Notes: generated by a model not told the origin, from the letters alone. A DNA stretch of 64,000 bases from Paramacrobiotus metropolitanus (GCF_019649055.1 NW_026570282.1:558001-622000); one strand, 5' to 3'. Positions 12,319 to 27,200 are shown, counted from the first letter of the stretch. Made by a program: numbers and translations.

Positions 12319-14031
12319 ATGTGCGAATGTTTCTGGAGTGCATGGCTATTTGGCAGCTCGATTGTGCTAATTTTTGTGAGTTTTCGCATATTTGTTCGCT
12401 CCGCGTTGTGCCCGGCTGCCCATATTCTGAACCTGTCAAATAAAATCCCCCCTGTTTCAGAAAGCTGCCGGTGTTACCGCCCAGGATACTTCCTCGTTGC
12501 CCAACGTCACCTTTCCTGATTGGTATTTCCCGGCTACGGATTTCAATAGTTCGCGTTTGATTAGTAAGTGAAACTAACACATATATATATGTATTTGTTT
12601 GCATATGGTCCAGATTCCAGATTTGAGTAATGTGGCATTTATGAGGAAGTGCATTTAATTTGATATACGCACTTATATGCACCTATCGGTTATCTGTAAT
12701 TTTGTTACATGTTTTTTGTTGGCATTGCTGAAGTTGTTGGTCGTTTATTAAAGAGATACATAAGCGTATACCTGCATTTCTGGTTGTCCTTCAATTGGAA
12801 GCTTTGCTGTCCAAATTTTGTTGCGTGTGTTTTTGCGTTTGCCGGATCCACGTTTGCTTCGTCGGCAGAACAATTCTTGTATGCGTAAATCTGACGCAGT
12901 TATTCATGTTGCTTGTATATTTCGCCATAATGTTAATCTACTAAGAACACCATCTCTGTTAACAAGATAATTAAATTTTTATTTGTTAAATATTTATCAC
13001 AGTATGTATACAATTTGCAGCCAATATTTCATGCCATAACACGGAAATTGTGGTCGATCTTGTGTTTGCCGATCCTTTCTGGGGACTGCTTACCCTGGAA
13101 AAATCCCGAGGCCTGCCTTCCTGTCAAGTGCAAGGGAATGGTAGTGTGCATATGATATTTCGTGTCCCTTTACGCGACTGCGGCACAATACGCACCATAA
13201 CGGAAGACGCTTATGAGCATACAAATGCAATGACTGTCATGTTTGACCGGAGCCATTTACTGGAAGCCGGAGATCAGAGGAAGGTTCTAAAATGCCGTTA
13301 TCCTATTCCCCCACCTCCTCCTTTCCTGGAAGTTAAGCAGGAAACGCATAAGTAAGTACTGCTAGAAAATTACAGCTAATGAAAGTATACATATTTATAT
13401 ATTCATGTAATTTATATCGTAATGGTGACTATTCTGACGCGTGCTTTGTTGGCAGAACGGTAAGTAGTACCCTATTCGCCGAAGACGTGCTAATTAAACT
13501 ATTTTTCTTCGGTAGTACTCGTACGGTACATTTTTTGACATAAGGTTGGCGTTTAAATAACTAGAGAATAGGCAGTTTGCATAGTATGATGTGCAATCAT
13601 TAAAATTTTTGAAACAAACAAAACTGTATGCATTTATAAAACGCAGGTATTAGTGGCACAGTTACTCATTTTACATTAACTCAGCTTTCCATAAATTTTT
13701 CGTGTTTTATTCGTGAAAGACAGCTTAACGTAACGTCATTTGCATTTATCTGGGAACTGAAATTATGTACCCACAATGTCTTTATTTTAAAACTCGTAGC
13801 TTGGTTTAAAAATTTTTATAATCAAATGTTTCGGTTAATCTATCTGTAGTACGTACTGCAGTTAAATTCATGAGAAAAATCATAATCAACTTGGTTGCTT
13901 CTAGCGATACCGGAAATAGCGCGGAAAGTTCAAGACGACTTTTGGGTGGAGATTTGTTATTGTTGATTGTTTTCATGGTTTGTTTTATATTTACTAATAC
14001 TTACCATATTTGTCCTGTGGTCACTCTTTGA
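12319..14031 (+). CDS. Short membrane-anchored ZP-N-like protein, tandem paralogue
   Basis: Exons 12319-12375, 12461-12563, 13021-13351 and 13905-14031 give 205 codons. The ATG at 12319 starts a signal peptide (CFWSAWLFGSSIVLIF). The ZP-N-like cysteines recur in the same contexts as in the upstream gene: ISC, PSC, RDCGT and LKCRYP. A proline run and a single hydrophobic span (GGDLLLLIVFMVCFIF) follow, then only a dozen residues. Exons 1-3 match the upstream gene in number, phase (0, 1, 2) and nearly in length (57/103/331 against 54/103/313), which is strong evidence of tandem duplication. It lacks the giant tail. The final exon is less certain: a donor-like GTTTGT at 13978 could instead splice to 14729, which would cut the membrane span. 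Confidence 0.72.
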
Positions 14032-15278
14032 TATTTGTTGTGATATTGCTTGCGTGTTTGGAAGTATTTCCTCTACAAAGATTACTTAATTGTCGGCGGT
14101 GTACAGTCATTGTGATTCAGTTCTCAGTTAACAAAAGAATATGGAATCAAAATATAAAGGCATTAATTTTACCTTCTGGAATTCCAAACCGGTGGGTATT
14201 CCTTTTGAGAGTGCGTTCATCATTAAGTTCAGTTTCATCTGTTCGATCGGTCGCCGGTGTTATACGGATAAACGAAAATGTTGCCAAATACGAACGCATG
14301 GTTTTAAAGCTTAATTAAGAACCCAAAGATCACTGTAGCTGCCATAAACTGTATATTATTGTAAGTATCCTAACCATCACAATTCACAACCCCCAGGAAT
14401 TTCGCGCACGAGAAAAGGTTAAGGAAAATTCGATGCGGTCAGACAGATTGACAGAATAAGCAAAAAAAACGTCGTTATTTGTCGTAGCAGGCCACGAATG
14501 TTCTCCATTATCGATCTTTTTGACTTCATAATAGAAAATTTTATAAAAAATTTGAAAACGGGATTTTAAAACATTTTTCCGAGTGCGTAATCAAGGTCTG
14601 CTGTTTTAAACCTTTAAAATAAGTGCAAAGCGAGTCTGCATTATTATTATATTTATGGTCTTTATAACACACTTTTATCTCACCCGTTCTCACACTAATA
14701 TTCCGCTTCGCTCGATTTTGTTTGTAGTCATTAGTCAACAGTCAGTGCTCACTGCTGACCGTCCTGAGCTCGGTTCCCTCGTCTTACAGCGGGCGCTGCG
14801 TATGGTTAGTGCTGCATCACCGCGGAACTGTGTAAGCTATTCAAATCGTCAGTACGATCAGTATCCGATCATTCTTTTGTGTTTTCAGTTTTCTGCTTGA
14901 ATCTCCGCAAAAACACAAATACGAACATAAACCCCGGCCTGTTTGCTGGCAAACTTAAATTAAAATTGTGACTGCAGAAATTACCCATTAACCACCATTA
15001 TCATTCTTGTGTATTCCCAATCGGCATGGGCTCTCATCTCTCAACATCTGATTTTATTGAGTTTTGCATCTTTTTACTTGTATGTACAAATAATAGTACA
15101 ATGTAGATTAAAATATGGAATGCCCGTCGCCGTTAAAGGAGCAATCTTTCAATTCTCCGAGCAGGAGCTCGTTGCCGCGTTTTTGTGATTAGTGGATTAG
15201 TAGATGTTGCAAAACCTGATGGTTTGATATCTGGAATTATCATTTCCGCTTTGCGATATTTCTTCTGAGATAACTGAA
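14032..15278. other. Intergenic region upstream of DNA-PKcs
   Basis: No convincing gene is seen. One open stretch at 14655-14900 follows an acceptor-like TTTGTAG but has no resemblance I recognise. The proximal part presumably carries the DNA-PKcs promoter. Confidence 0.5.
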
Positions 15279-18200
15279 ATGGCTTCGAGGGAAATCAGAA
15301 ACCAGATCGACAATCTGAGGGATGTGCTGGAGCGTGATGACTCCCGCATGGAATACGATGCGTGCGAGATTGTTGCACAGATTCAGAATGTTGCGTTGCA
15401 AGAGACCGGTCTGCAGGAACTGAGTAAGGAACACGCATCTAGTTTGGGGATATTGTTTACTGAACATGTCCTACGATTTTGTTATGATTTATGATTGTTT
15501 CAGGCGTGATAATGCCGTTGCTGGTCAAAGGAGAAAATAGTTTGCTGAGCGCTGTGAGCCATCTCGCGGGAGATACGGTGAGGAATTTGATTAGCAATAC
15601 ATATGTAAATGTAAAATTTTATATGGAAAATTTTTGCAGAAATCGAATACAGTTCAAGATGTTTTGGATTTATTATGCAAGCTGCTGGAAGCCGTGGAAA
15701 ACCAAAACATTGCACGGGAGACGATCCTTATGCAGCTGAAAGATTTATGGGTGGGTTAAGTTTCGATTTTCTATCATAAAGAGAGCATTTGGTTTCTTAT
15801 TTGTTCGTTGTATTCTTATATTTGTGTGCTGTTAATGGCACCATTTTTGTCGTTTCGTATTTCTTGTTTCTGACTTGGGTTTATTTTGCAGTTTTATGTG
15901 TATTCTTTGATTGTGGTCGCTCTGGCATATGATGCATATCAGGCGTTTATTTGTTAAAATAATGTATTTTTCAAACATCTGTGACAGGGGTTTGCGGATC
16001 TCATCATCAGGTCCAATTCTTCCGCCAAAATTCGAACATCGGCTGTGATGCTGCTTACACTCGTACGAATTTTCATTTGTAATTTTGAGTTTAGCTGTCA
16101 TTGACCGTCGTTTTGGGAATGTGTAGGTGTTCAGATTGTCCTTCAACTCGGAGCAGTTCGGCACTTTGGACGTCCCCAGTACAGTCAAGTGGTTGGTGAA
16201 TGAATGCAAGCGTAACTACAAATATCTCCCTGCTACAGGTAAAAGCCAGATGCGGTATTACTGGCGCAGAGATGCTGAATGTTAAGCGTGGCATTGGTTC
16301 TCTGTTGCAGTTAAGCAGATCTTTTATGGCTTTTTGGGACAGATCGCACAGAAAGTCCCAGCGGAAATCGACGATAGTCTTATTGATGCTCTTCTCCATG
16401 TATTCTTTAATGATCTCCAAACAGAAGTAAGAAAATATTCGTGAGATTGGTGGAAAAGTAATTGAAATTGTTGTTTGGACTCTGATTTGGTATACGCATT
16501 TGCGCAGTTTTAAGCGTATACTGTATAATATTGCAATAAAAATCCCAGATTGTTGAGTGCATTAGGCCTCCTAGAATCATTTGATCAGTTATCACTTCTG
16601 CTGCGAGAATAGTTTTGTTTTTCAATGATTAAAAGATGATATTTTCAGTCACTTCAGTTTTTTTAGCAAGCCTCGATTGGTTTTTAATCTAAAGTGATTT
16701 TCTTGCGCAGATTAAAAGCTCAAAGCCTGAATGTCCGACCATTGCTGGGTGTCTGGACGGCCTTTCCGGATTGTTGCATCACTTCTCAAATAGTGATAAA
16801 TGTGGGTCTACTGCTCATTCATATCGGGCTGTGTTTTATACTTTTTATACTTATATTCTCAGTAAAAGTGTTTTCGAAGGTGTGAAAAACATGGATGTAA
16901 TCGTAACATCTTGCCGAAAAATTATTCATGCTCGCGAAGTGTCTCGATATGCCATGGTCGTCTCAGCGCTCAAGCTGATATCGCAACATCGCGGTTTATT
17001 GGTCCCTCACTTTCTGGCTAAACAGGAGATGTATACTGAAATCTACTGCGATTTGTCGTACTGGGCTGCCCATCCAGCAAACCGAGACGTTCAAAAACAG
17101 GGATCCAGGACTCTGGATGATTACCTTAGAGAAGTAAGGACGTTAATACTTATTTAGTTTTGATACCTATTTAAAAACGGAAAGTGTTGAGTTTCGTTTG
17201 CGTTTGTATGGTTTAGCATTCGTGAGCGGTTGAGTATGTTCTATGCCGTGACTGCGTTTTTAAATTTTGTTGTTTTGTGTCAGTCAGTTTTTGCTGTTAG
17301 GTTGGTTTTGTATTTATTTAGTGCGTTGTTGTAGTGTGGACGCTCAGTTGCTGCAGGCAGCAAACTGAAAAATCGCGTGGAAAATGCAAAACTAGCTTAC
17401 GACTTCTTCATCCAAGAGTTCGATTCAAAGATAAAAGAGGCAAAAGGCTACCGAAACCTTACACTGGCTGTACGTGGATATGGATATTTTGCCGCAGCAA
17501 CGGTGGAATTAGCCTCCCGTGAAACCATTGACCGCATGTTTACGGAGATGATTTACAAAAGCGAGCAGATGTTTTTTACGTCGAATTCGGAAAGCACTGA
17601 CGATAAGCTGGCAAATTTACCGGGTTTTATTGAAAGTTTGTCCATTATGATCAAGGACGGTGAAACTGGCCTGCCGGATACTTTCCAACCGGCTGTTCAA
17701 CGATTGTGCATTCTGTTGATGGACATGTTCCCCAAGCTGGGCTTACCACATCAACATCTTGCTTGTAAAGCAGTTGTGAAGCTTTTTCTAGTGGCTAGTC
17801 ATTCGTCAACTTACGCGGGGGAATTCATTTCCGAAATAAGTACGTAGTGAGGTTTACCATAATAGAGATTAACAAAGATGCGAAAAATCTTGAAACGCGT
17901 ATGTTTTTCAGTCTACCAGGGAGTTATACGGTCGTGTTCCTATCCTGTTCCGGTAGATAGCTTGGAATCCGAAATATCCGGTGTACGGAAGCCTCCGAAG
18001 CCTACAAATTTCAAGGACTTTTTTCCGTTGTGGGAAAAGTTGGTCAACTGCACTTATATGAAGGTGATTGTCTTTCAGTGTAGAATTTTATGGGCAAAGA
18101 AATGTCTGTTTTAGAATTGGAAGTAGAAAGTACATTTATGATACAAAGCAACGTGTGAAAAATACGGTAGAATCTGAAATGCGCGTAAAAGTGCAGTTAG

Positions 18201-21200
18201 GTATTAACGATAAGTATGTATACGTTTTGTATCAATGTAAAAAGTTAATACTGTAGTGGATGCTGCACATATTCCGCTGATGATTACTGCTTGTTTCCTT
18301 CACAGTATCCACTTTTGTTTCTAAAGAATCGAAAACTGAAATCATACATGGTTTGGATAACTTGTAGGACGTGCTGAATGATTTTGGGATCTCAGAAATG
18401 GATTTGCTTGGTGTCTCAAGATTGATTTTCACCGATCTTCTTGCTGCGGCAGCTCGTATTATGGATTCCTTGAATCTTCAGCTTCTTTCTACGGTTCCAG
18501 AAGATGACTCCATCGCAGTTGATGTGATTGCTGTGGATAAAGCTCCGTTGAAGGAGCAGGATTTTCAGATTTTCTTTTCCCTGGAACAGATAATCAAGAA
18601 CACAGTGAGCAAAGCCAAAGTGGACGTCCTCTCAACTGGAACCAATGAAATATGCCACAAGATCATCAGTATGTCCGATCGGCATCCGCTGGTACCGGGC
18701 CTCTACCGGTTCCTTTCCGTTTTTTGGAACTGTGATCGTAGATTAAAACTTATCCCCAGTTTGATGGATGAGGAAATGGACACCGATGTGATCATGACGG
18801 AGGAGCCTTCTCCAACCTCAGAGCCTTCTAACCGTACTGCTGCTTTTGTTGCAAAAGTTACTGGAAGGGTCCAACATTTCTTTGGGGATTTACTGGTGTC
18901 TGCTCTGTGCGCTGTTCTTGATGCCCCTGAGAATGCGCTGATTGAAGTACTGAAGGAAAATCGTATGATTTTGGACCAGCCGCTGTTTTTGGCTTTGCAG
19001 ACCGCCCAGAGTGACCTTTATTTTGCTGAAAATGTTGTGAAAACTCTGTACCGATGGTGTATCGACTGGACCATCCCTTTGCCACTCATGCAACCTTATT
19101 TTGCTTCTGTGATTCCTCAGTTAGATAGTTTTCTTCGCGGAAACGCCGCAGCATTTCGGGAGCGCTCAACTGTTGTTACTGATGGAATAGTGTCGAAGAA
19201 AGGCAAAAAAGATATGGATTTGGATGGAGCGGTGCTTGATCGCGTTCGACTCATTGTTTTAGATTTTTTGGGCGCCTTGGGTGGAAAATATAATCATTTC
19301 GTTTTGGAAGCAACCCGACTCGACGAAACAGAGAATGCGGCTGTTGCTTGGGATATGGAGAAGCATATGAATTTTAAATTCCCATTTTCCGATGTGATAC
19401 TGAGTAATTTCTTCCTGGATGACTTGCTGCCAAGGGTGATTGACTTAGCCATGCACTGCCCAGATAGGAGGACTAAAGTTGCGGCATGCGAGGCGTTGCA
19501 CGCTATGACAGTTACGTTGGTTGGAAACCATGCATTCATGCCCGATGATAGACGAAGCAAATCAACATTGTTAAATTTGATTCAGAAACTTATGCCGAAA
19601 TTACTGGAATTGGCATGCGATGCGGAACCGATTGCAAAACAGATTTTTGAACCGTTATTACTGCAGATCATTCACTGGTACTCGAGGAAATCAGCAATGG
19701 CTACCAAAGAGTCGGCAGCGGTGCTGGAATGTGTTATGGAAGGATTGATTAGCGAGAGAAATCCGGTCGTACGAGATTTCTCAGCCCGATGTGCTCAGGA
19801 ATATTTGGAATGGTCCTTGAAAGATACTCGTCCCGGGGAAATGTCTGTTGCCACTCGGTCACTGCTAGAAAAAATCATCAGCTTTGCCAGTCACTCTTCG
19901 GCCGCAAAACGGTTTGGAGCTGGATTAGCGTTTAGTCGATGCTACCGGATTTTTCGAGAAAATCCCATGTCCGTGGACATTTTCACTATTGATCTGGTAG
20001 TAACTTTTACCAAAAGTCTGGCTATTGCTCACCGTGACAATGCGGGAATGGGGACGGAAAAGTTAATGGAAAGCTGCCTTGAACATCTGGAAAAAATTGT
20101 GGGAAAATATGTAAAGAAACTGCAGAAACCGACTACTCACCGACGCAGGCCGGCTGATTTGGAGGAAGCTACTGTAGAGCATCTGATCAAATGGCTGTTC
20201 CTACAGGTAAGAAAAGTCATTGGCAAAGCAAACTCAGATTTGACAGAATTAATTTTCAGAGCTGTCGACCGGAAATGGCTTGCCGCATGAAATCGTGGAC
20301 ATTACTGGAGGCAGTGATACGGACATCCCAAAGTTCGTCTAATGCTGCGAGCTTTTTCGATGACCTCAAGAAAACTCAAGGTTTATCCTGGCTTTTGCGT
20401 ACGTTTTTGAATGGTGGTTTCACCGCCGAGGAAGATAATCATCTTTTAACAGTCGAAGCTGTTCAAAGTGGATTGGACAGCCCGGGGGAGTGCTTGCACA
20501 CTCTCGAACGTTTGGCAGCGGCTGTCGATTGCTTTGCGTGGGCATTAAGGGAAGCGTATATCAATCCAGGAGGTGCCGCTAAAACCGTCGAATGGAATAA
20601 ATTATTTCAGATGATTGGAGAATTTATGGAGAGAATTGGCAGTCGTTCATGTGTTCTGTTCAGTTCGGAAGATTCTGTCGTGCAGCGAATGAAGTGCACT
20701 TTATTGATACGCATTACGGATCTGATTATTTACGTTCTTATGAAGTATGGAAAAGAAGGTCGCATTTCTCTACCTGTTAATTTGTGGAATGAAGATTTCC
20801 TTTCTGCTACGGCAAGCCTGATACTGAATCCGGCCGCAATGGGATTTGACTTAAGCGATCCGGAAGTGAAAAGTGGATTGAACCAACAAGTCAGAGCGTT
20901 TTTATCCGCATTGACGGGATCGCTGGAGCCGAAAACTATTCGTGAGTTAGGAGAAACAATTGGGAAGTTAATGGTTCAGCCGAAGTACGATATACCGTTA
21001 TGGATGGATAGTGAAATTGATAATTTCCTGTTTGAGAGTTACGCTGTTCTTCGAGATTCACGTTTAGATTTTCGTTATCTGGAGTCGAAAGGTATGAAAG
21101 ATGACCCGAAAACGTTTGGACTAACGCTGCTGGATATTGTTGATGAACGACTGAAAAGGGGATTCAAAGCGTGTGGATCTCGATTGGAATCCTGGTTGAC

Positions 21201-24200
21201 GACCTCCGTCAGAAAAGAACAGCAGCTGTTTCTACTGGCGCTGAGCTACATGGATGGAATTAATGAGATAGTGGGGAAATATTTCTTGGGATCAACAGAT
21301 CGGGATATATTTTACCCAAAGGTGAAACGGCCATTTTTCAAATATATTTTTGACTTGAATGGAAAACACGCGGTGGCGCAAGGAAAGTTTTTGGAGTTGA
21401 TATTTCGTCATAAGCAGTTAAAAGTTGTCAACGAGATCATCAGGGACTGTCTGGAATATGTGGTCAGTTATAGAGCTTTCCGGAAACAGAATGGTCCAAA
21501 CTTCTGCGCGATGGTGGTGCAGTATTTGGGATCGTTTTTGGACATATACATAAAGACTTTTAGCAGCATTGAAGATTACCGGATTCCATTAGAGAATCTG
21601 AAACTTTTGCTTTTTATTGATTCCGGGGTGAGTACTATGCTATTATTAATTAAAAATTTTAAAATGGTATATTTTGTGTTAGCGTCAATAAGCATTTTTG
21701 AAATTGTGTACAACACACGAGAAACTGGGGCCTGTTTGCGAATGATTAATATAGCGTAAGTTAGGGAAAACTTTACGAATTCGTTGTTTTCCTATTTTCT
21801 AGATTTTGAAACAGTCATCGCCCGAGATTTCGAAGGTTATGGACTTTTATGTGTCGGTCTTGACCCGCGATGTTGCCAGTGATCAGTCTATTGTGTCGGT
21901 GAAGAATTATGCATTAAGATTGCTGCCCTTTTTCCTCTCCGCTGCAGACGTCCATAGAGTGGAAGAAGCTATCCAAATGATGTATGTAAACGATTTTCCC
22001 GTGACAGCTGCAGAAATTTCCTCAGATGCTACTCGAAGAGCGTATTACCTGCAAGCCGTTGACCTTTTGCTGAATGCTGTCCCGTTAAATGACAATCGAG
22101 TACTTCTGGAAGTTTGCGTCAAAATCATTTGCCGAGACCAGAACCATCCGCTAGTGGATCGCTTCGACCAGATGTTTCAGAGTATTTGCTCTATGGATCG
22201 TGGCGAGCACACGCAGGATATGATGGATATCCCATGGAAAATTTTTGTTAATGTTCAGTATGCTGTAGAGCACCGAGAAATTGCTGTGGATAAAGTACTT
22301 CTGCCGATGATCCGGTCCACATCTCAGTCGGCACTAATGGAATTTTTTGCTCGACACGTGGAAAAAATTTGCGAGTTGCTGGAGATGAAACCCCGAGTTC
22401 CTACTCTGGGTTTGACGATTGAGCAGAAGTGCTGCTTGGAATTAATGGAGATTTTCTGTTCTCGCACACCGAAAGCTGATCTCTTTTCGGCGGTCTCTCT
22501 TGTTTCGAAATCTTTTGCCAAATATCGGGCAGAAACGGATGGGAAGCCGATTGCCAATCCAACTGGAAAAGAGCTTATTCAGTTTTTGACTCGGACAGCG
22601 GATGGTTTAGCTCATGAAAACGTGGCTGTGAATCCGGAACTGAAAGAAGCTCGACGGACATTGCACTGTGCAGCATATAAGGTCTTAGCAGCTGCGGTCA
22701 CCGCTACTCAAACGGAGTTGAGGTTTTATCACAGATGTTTATTCGAAGAGAAGCCCGAAACAGGAAGAATTCTATGGAGTAATTTGGTGGATGTTGACAC
22801 GGTTTACGAATTTCCTGTAGAGTTCATTAAGTCACCTGAAAGACGGGAATTACTGGCAGCGGTGCATAAGGAAATGACGGATGAGACTGATTCAAATTCC
22901 TCGTTAACTGCCGGCATATTCACGATGACATCATACATGTCGGCACGGGCGTCGGCAGCTTCCTTGATTCAGGCCAGCAGTCTGGGTGAAGAGATTGGTC
23001 GGTTTGATTATTCGACCGGGATGGATCGTAGATCGATTCCGCTGAGTGTGTTAGAAGAAAACGCAACCAGGAAATCCAAAGAATCCGTCATTCTGGAAAT
23101 GAATGATCTCAATTTGAATGAATGCATGGCCACATTGGTTGCCATTGTCCAGATGATGGCCGGAAAGGGTATTTCTCCCAAGAGCGGACCGACACCAGAC
23201 TGGGTCGTGGCGTTGAAACAAAAAATCCAGAATCCTATTGGTCATCTGAATGTGAAACTTTTTATTGCGAAATTGATTGTGAATGTGGAAAATTCCAAAC
23301 AGCCCTTTTTTGTGGGATTTGCTGATGATTTGTATGCGCCATTGGTAGATCTGATCTCCAATATCCCAAATCCCGACGGGTTGAATTATTTTACCGTTGA
23401 TCTGGTTGAAACCATGTTGAAATGGACTTTGACATCACCGCCTCGGATGCTTGCACAAAGCGCCGCTCAGAATTTGTTTATCTTTATTTTGAAAAATGTT
23501 CCGCATAAGAATTCTCAGGCAAGTATGAATGTATGAATGTTTCTCTTATTGTCAGGGCATGATTGGTTGCACCTTTCTGTTTCAAATAACGCTTTTTTTG
23601 TGATAGGTGCAAAAGAACAATCTAACATTGCTGAAAGTGATGGCTGAAGCTTGGCGCAGCTTGTTGACCAGCCCAGCCAAAAATGTTGTATCCAGTTTGC
23701 TGACGAACGATCCTGCCCAAGCGAAATCGAACCTGGTCGTTATCAGCATTATTGCTGTCATCTTGCATGCCAAACTGCCGTTGAATAGCGGTGTCTTTGA
23801 TGAATTCCAAAGAGTCCTGATTCTCCACATGAAAACCGCTTCCGCCCCCGTCTACCGGGCTAGCGCTTTGGCCTTCGGATTGCTAATTACTCGAGCTGAA
23901 GAAGATGAAGTTGAGCGAGCAAGGATCGAATCCGCTGTACTGGAAGCTGATAAGAAACTGGACCAGTTATATGACGAGCAAAAGCCGAAGAATCAGCCTG
24001 CAGCGGAAATGCAGTTTATGGTTATGCTCCGAGAATTCCACAAAAGTTGTCCCCGAATGGTCGGCCGACACCTACGCCGCATCTTGAATATATTCCCTCA
24101 GCTTTCGGGAGAGAAAACTAAGACAATATGTCTGGAAATCTTGAACAGTTCGACATTTGACAATCCATTTCTTGAATTTAGGGTAGCAAACATTGACAAG

Positions 24201-27200
24201 TGCTTTACAGACAGGTGACGATCAAACTACCTTGCACTATCAAAATTCATGTTGTTTTTCAATGCCGCTTCGTTTTAGAAATGAAAGCGTTCAGGGATTG
24301 GTAGTTCAGTTGTACAGAACAGTATCTGCAAGGCTGACGACAAAAGACTTTATTGAACTTCTCGACTGGATGAAGCCGCTTTGCTCCCATCCCAGTCCTA
24401 TACTACGACAGCAAGTGTATGATTTCTGCATGCGAATCTATGAACGATTTGAAAGCGCTTCGAATACGGTAAGTCATAGGATGTGAGTAATGATGGAAAT
24501 TTAGCTGGTTGAGTTATCTTATGCGTCGCCCTTCCTGCCTTCGATCCCATGAATGTACGGTATTACATAATCATCTTATTTTAGGATGAAAAACGGGTAC
24601 TCCAGGCAGCGCGAGTCCTCCTGACTTCGGGCCTAACGGATAAAGACAAGATTGTGCGCAATAATCTGTTTACTTTTTGGGCGCAAGACCGACGATTCTC
24701 TGGGTCGACTTTCGTTCGCCTGATGACCATCTTCAAAACTTTTTTGGAACCTGAAGTGCAGTCGACATTTCTTTCCTCTGCTTGTCATCTGCTGTTGGAG
24801 CTGTCGGCTAAAACACCTCAGTTTGGCCTTCCTGTGTTTCCAAGCGCCCTGTCGGACTGTGAATTTTTTAAGCAGGAAATTGAAACCACTTGGCGTGGTC
24901 GTTCGTCCATGATGCCAGTGACTGCCAGTACGTACGCTGGAGGAACTTTTTCCGGTACGTTCGGGTCAGCTCGCGTCGGCCAGCGGGCACCGGTGTTTAC
25001 GCCGACACAGATTGCTACAGTTAGCGCAATGGACAGTCTGGCCAGTTCGGGAATGCACACGTATGGGTCGCAGTTTTCCGAAGCTTTAATGGTGGAAATG
25101 CCATCGCGAAACTTATTCGGTGGTTCGGGAGATGCCTATCAAATATCCCAGGTACGTAAAACTTGGATTCTTTAAGCCGTTTAGCGTGATTTGGGAAGTC
25201 ACGTGCTTTAGCGAATTTGATAAATTCTGCTAAAAGTTTTCGGCAAAGGCAGTGGGATCAGTAAACTGAATCAGATTGGTTTGGTTTTTGTACTATGAGG
25301 AGAGTTAGTTAGAGTTTTTCGTCAGGTATTACCAACGTAAAATTTATATCCAGGAGGACCGGGCTCGTTTTGAGCAGGAACAAACGCAGAAGGAGTTGAA
25401 TAGCATCCGTCGGCGTGTTCAACGGGACAAACAGGATGCCAGTTTGTTTTTTGCCAAACGCGCTCTGACCCTACAGAAACAGCTGGAAGAAAGTTTGAAA
25501 AAGGAACGAGAGCGTAGAGACCTGGAAGTGAAACTATCGCGCATGTACAGAGTTGGTGAGGTACCGGATGTGATGATCACCCATTCCGCCATCATCCAGC
25601 CATTGCAAACTCTAACTCAATTGGATCCACACACAGCTGGACTGTTATTGATCAGGTTATTTCATGGAATCATTCAAGAAAGCAAGAAAAGACGCGAAAT
25701 TGTGGATAGTGAGCTGGACAAAGTGGTGGAAAGATTGGAGAAAATTTTTGACGACGAACGTGTGTCGGATGTGACCTTTTTAACCAGCATGCTGAATATT
25801 GTTATTTCAGATGAGACCCGATTGTTGGTACGCTTTGAGTGCGCATATCTTGAGCCTTGACTGTAATTAATTTTTTTGGCTGGCAGGGATCGGTTTCTGC
25901 TCGAAGTATCGGTTCGGCTGCGGTAAAGTCCCAGCAGCCTCATTTAGGTATTGCCGTGCTGGAGACTGCGTTATTGAAGCAGACTAGTGAACCGTCCGCG
26001 AAACGCGGGGTTCAGAAAGCGTCGGATTACTGGCTCAACGTGTTCAAACTACTGCAGAATGTTGGTGATACCGACTCAACTCAGGGCGTGAGATTGGAAG
26101 ACGTTTTCAGTCGAGCTGATAACGTGCGGTTAGCTCTTGATGCAGAAATTCGCGGCGACTTGAATGCAGCAATGAGCCTTTACGCTGAACTTTACACATC
26201 CGAGGACGGGTCTGATCAGAGTGTTCAGTTGCTTCAAGAATCGTATATGAGGTTGGTTAGTAGCGCATAGTCTGTGACTCTGTATTGTACTTGAATCATG
26301 TGAAGCCAGTGAAGGTATGAGTAAATTAAACAGGAAAACAAATTTAATCACCAGTAAACATACGCTCGTTGTGCAAGTGCAAGAAGCACTAGCTTGAAAA
26401 ATTAAAAGTTATCTTGAATTGTTTTAGGTGCTTAAATTCTCTGGCCAATTGGAACGATCTGGAAGCGGTTTCCTTACCTGAGAGCAAGCTGGACGAAGAA
26501 ACAATGGATCGCATATGGAAGGAGCCGTTTTTCACCGACGTTGCTATGCCCTATGCGGTTCAAAGTCTTTTGAAGTTGACACTGGAAAACCATCCTCCTT
26601 CGATTGCTATTTTGAAAACGTTCTTTGACACCGCAACAGCAAATGCCCAGAGAAAAGATATACTGGAAAGACGCTTCGCTTTACCTGCAGGAATATTCTG
26701 CATTCAACAGAAGCAGCCGCAACACGCTGAATACTACCTTAAACTGGCCAGTCGGTCATTTCTGGAAAACTGGGCGGGTACACCACAACTGAATCTATAC
26801 AGTCGCAGAAAATATTTGCCACTGATGCAGCTTATTAACGAAGCTCGACGCAGTGTTGTTGTCCAGAAGAAATGCGAACTCTACCCGGACAATGAACGCA
26901 ATTTAAAGGAGAGTTTTATGAATTATTTGGTTGATGACCACCGTGAGCCAAGTGATATGGACAGCGTTGGTGTATGGAACGATTTGATTGTCAATCGGTG
27001 TTTTTTTGTCAGGAACATGGCCCAGTCGTCTTTGTCGAGTGAGTGTTCTGCTTAGTCAAAATTACCTGGTATCTGTGTAATCGCAGTTTTATTGTTGATT
27101 TGTTTAGAGGCAGCCGATGCAGTGGAGAGTTTTGTAGTCCACGAGAATCTAAAAGTGGCCACTAGTGCTGTGCGCCACCATAACTTCCGCGTTTCTGATC

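Noticed and set aside
14729-14835. An alternative last exon for the short ZP-N gene after TTTGTAG
   Set aside because: Using it requires a GTTTGT donor inside the membrane span and removes half of the span; reading on to the stop at 14031 gives a complete segment.
18858-19560. Minus-strand frames of 67-88 codons inside DNA-PKcs
   Set aside because: They are shadows of the strongly conserved plus-strand coding exon 10.
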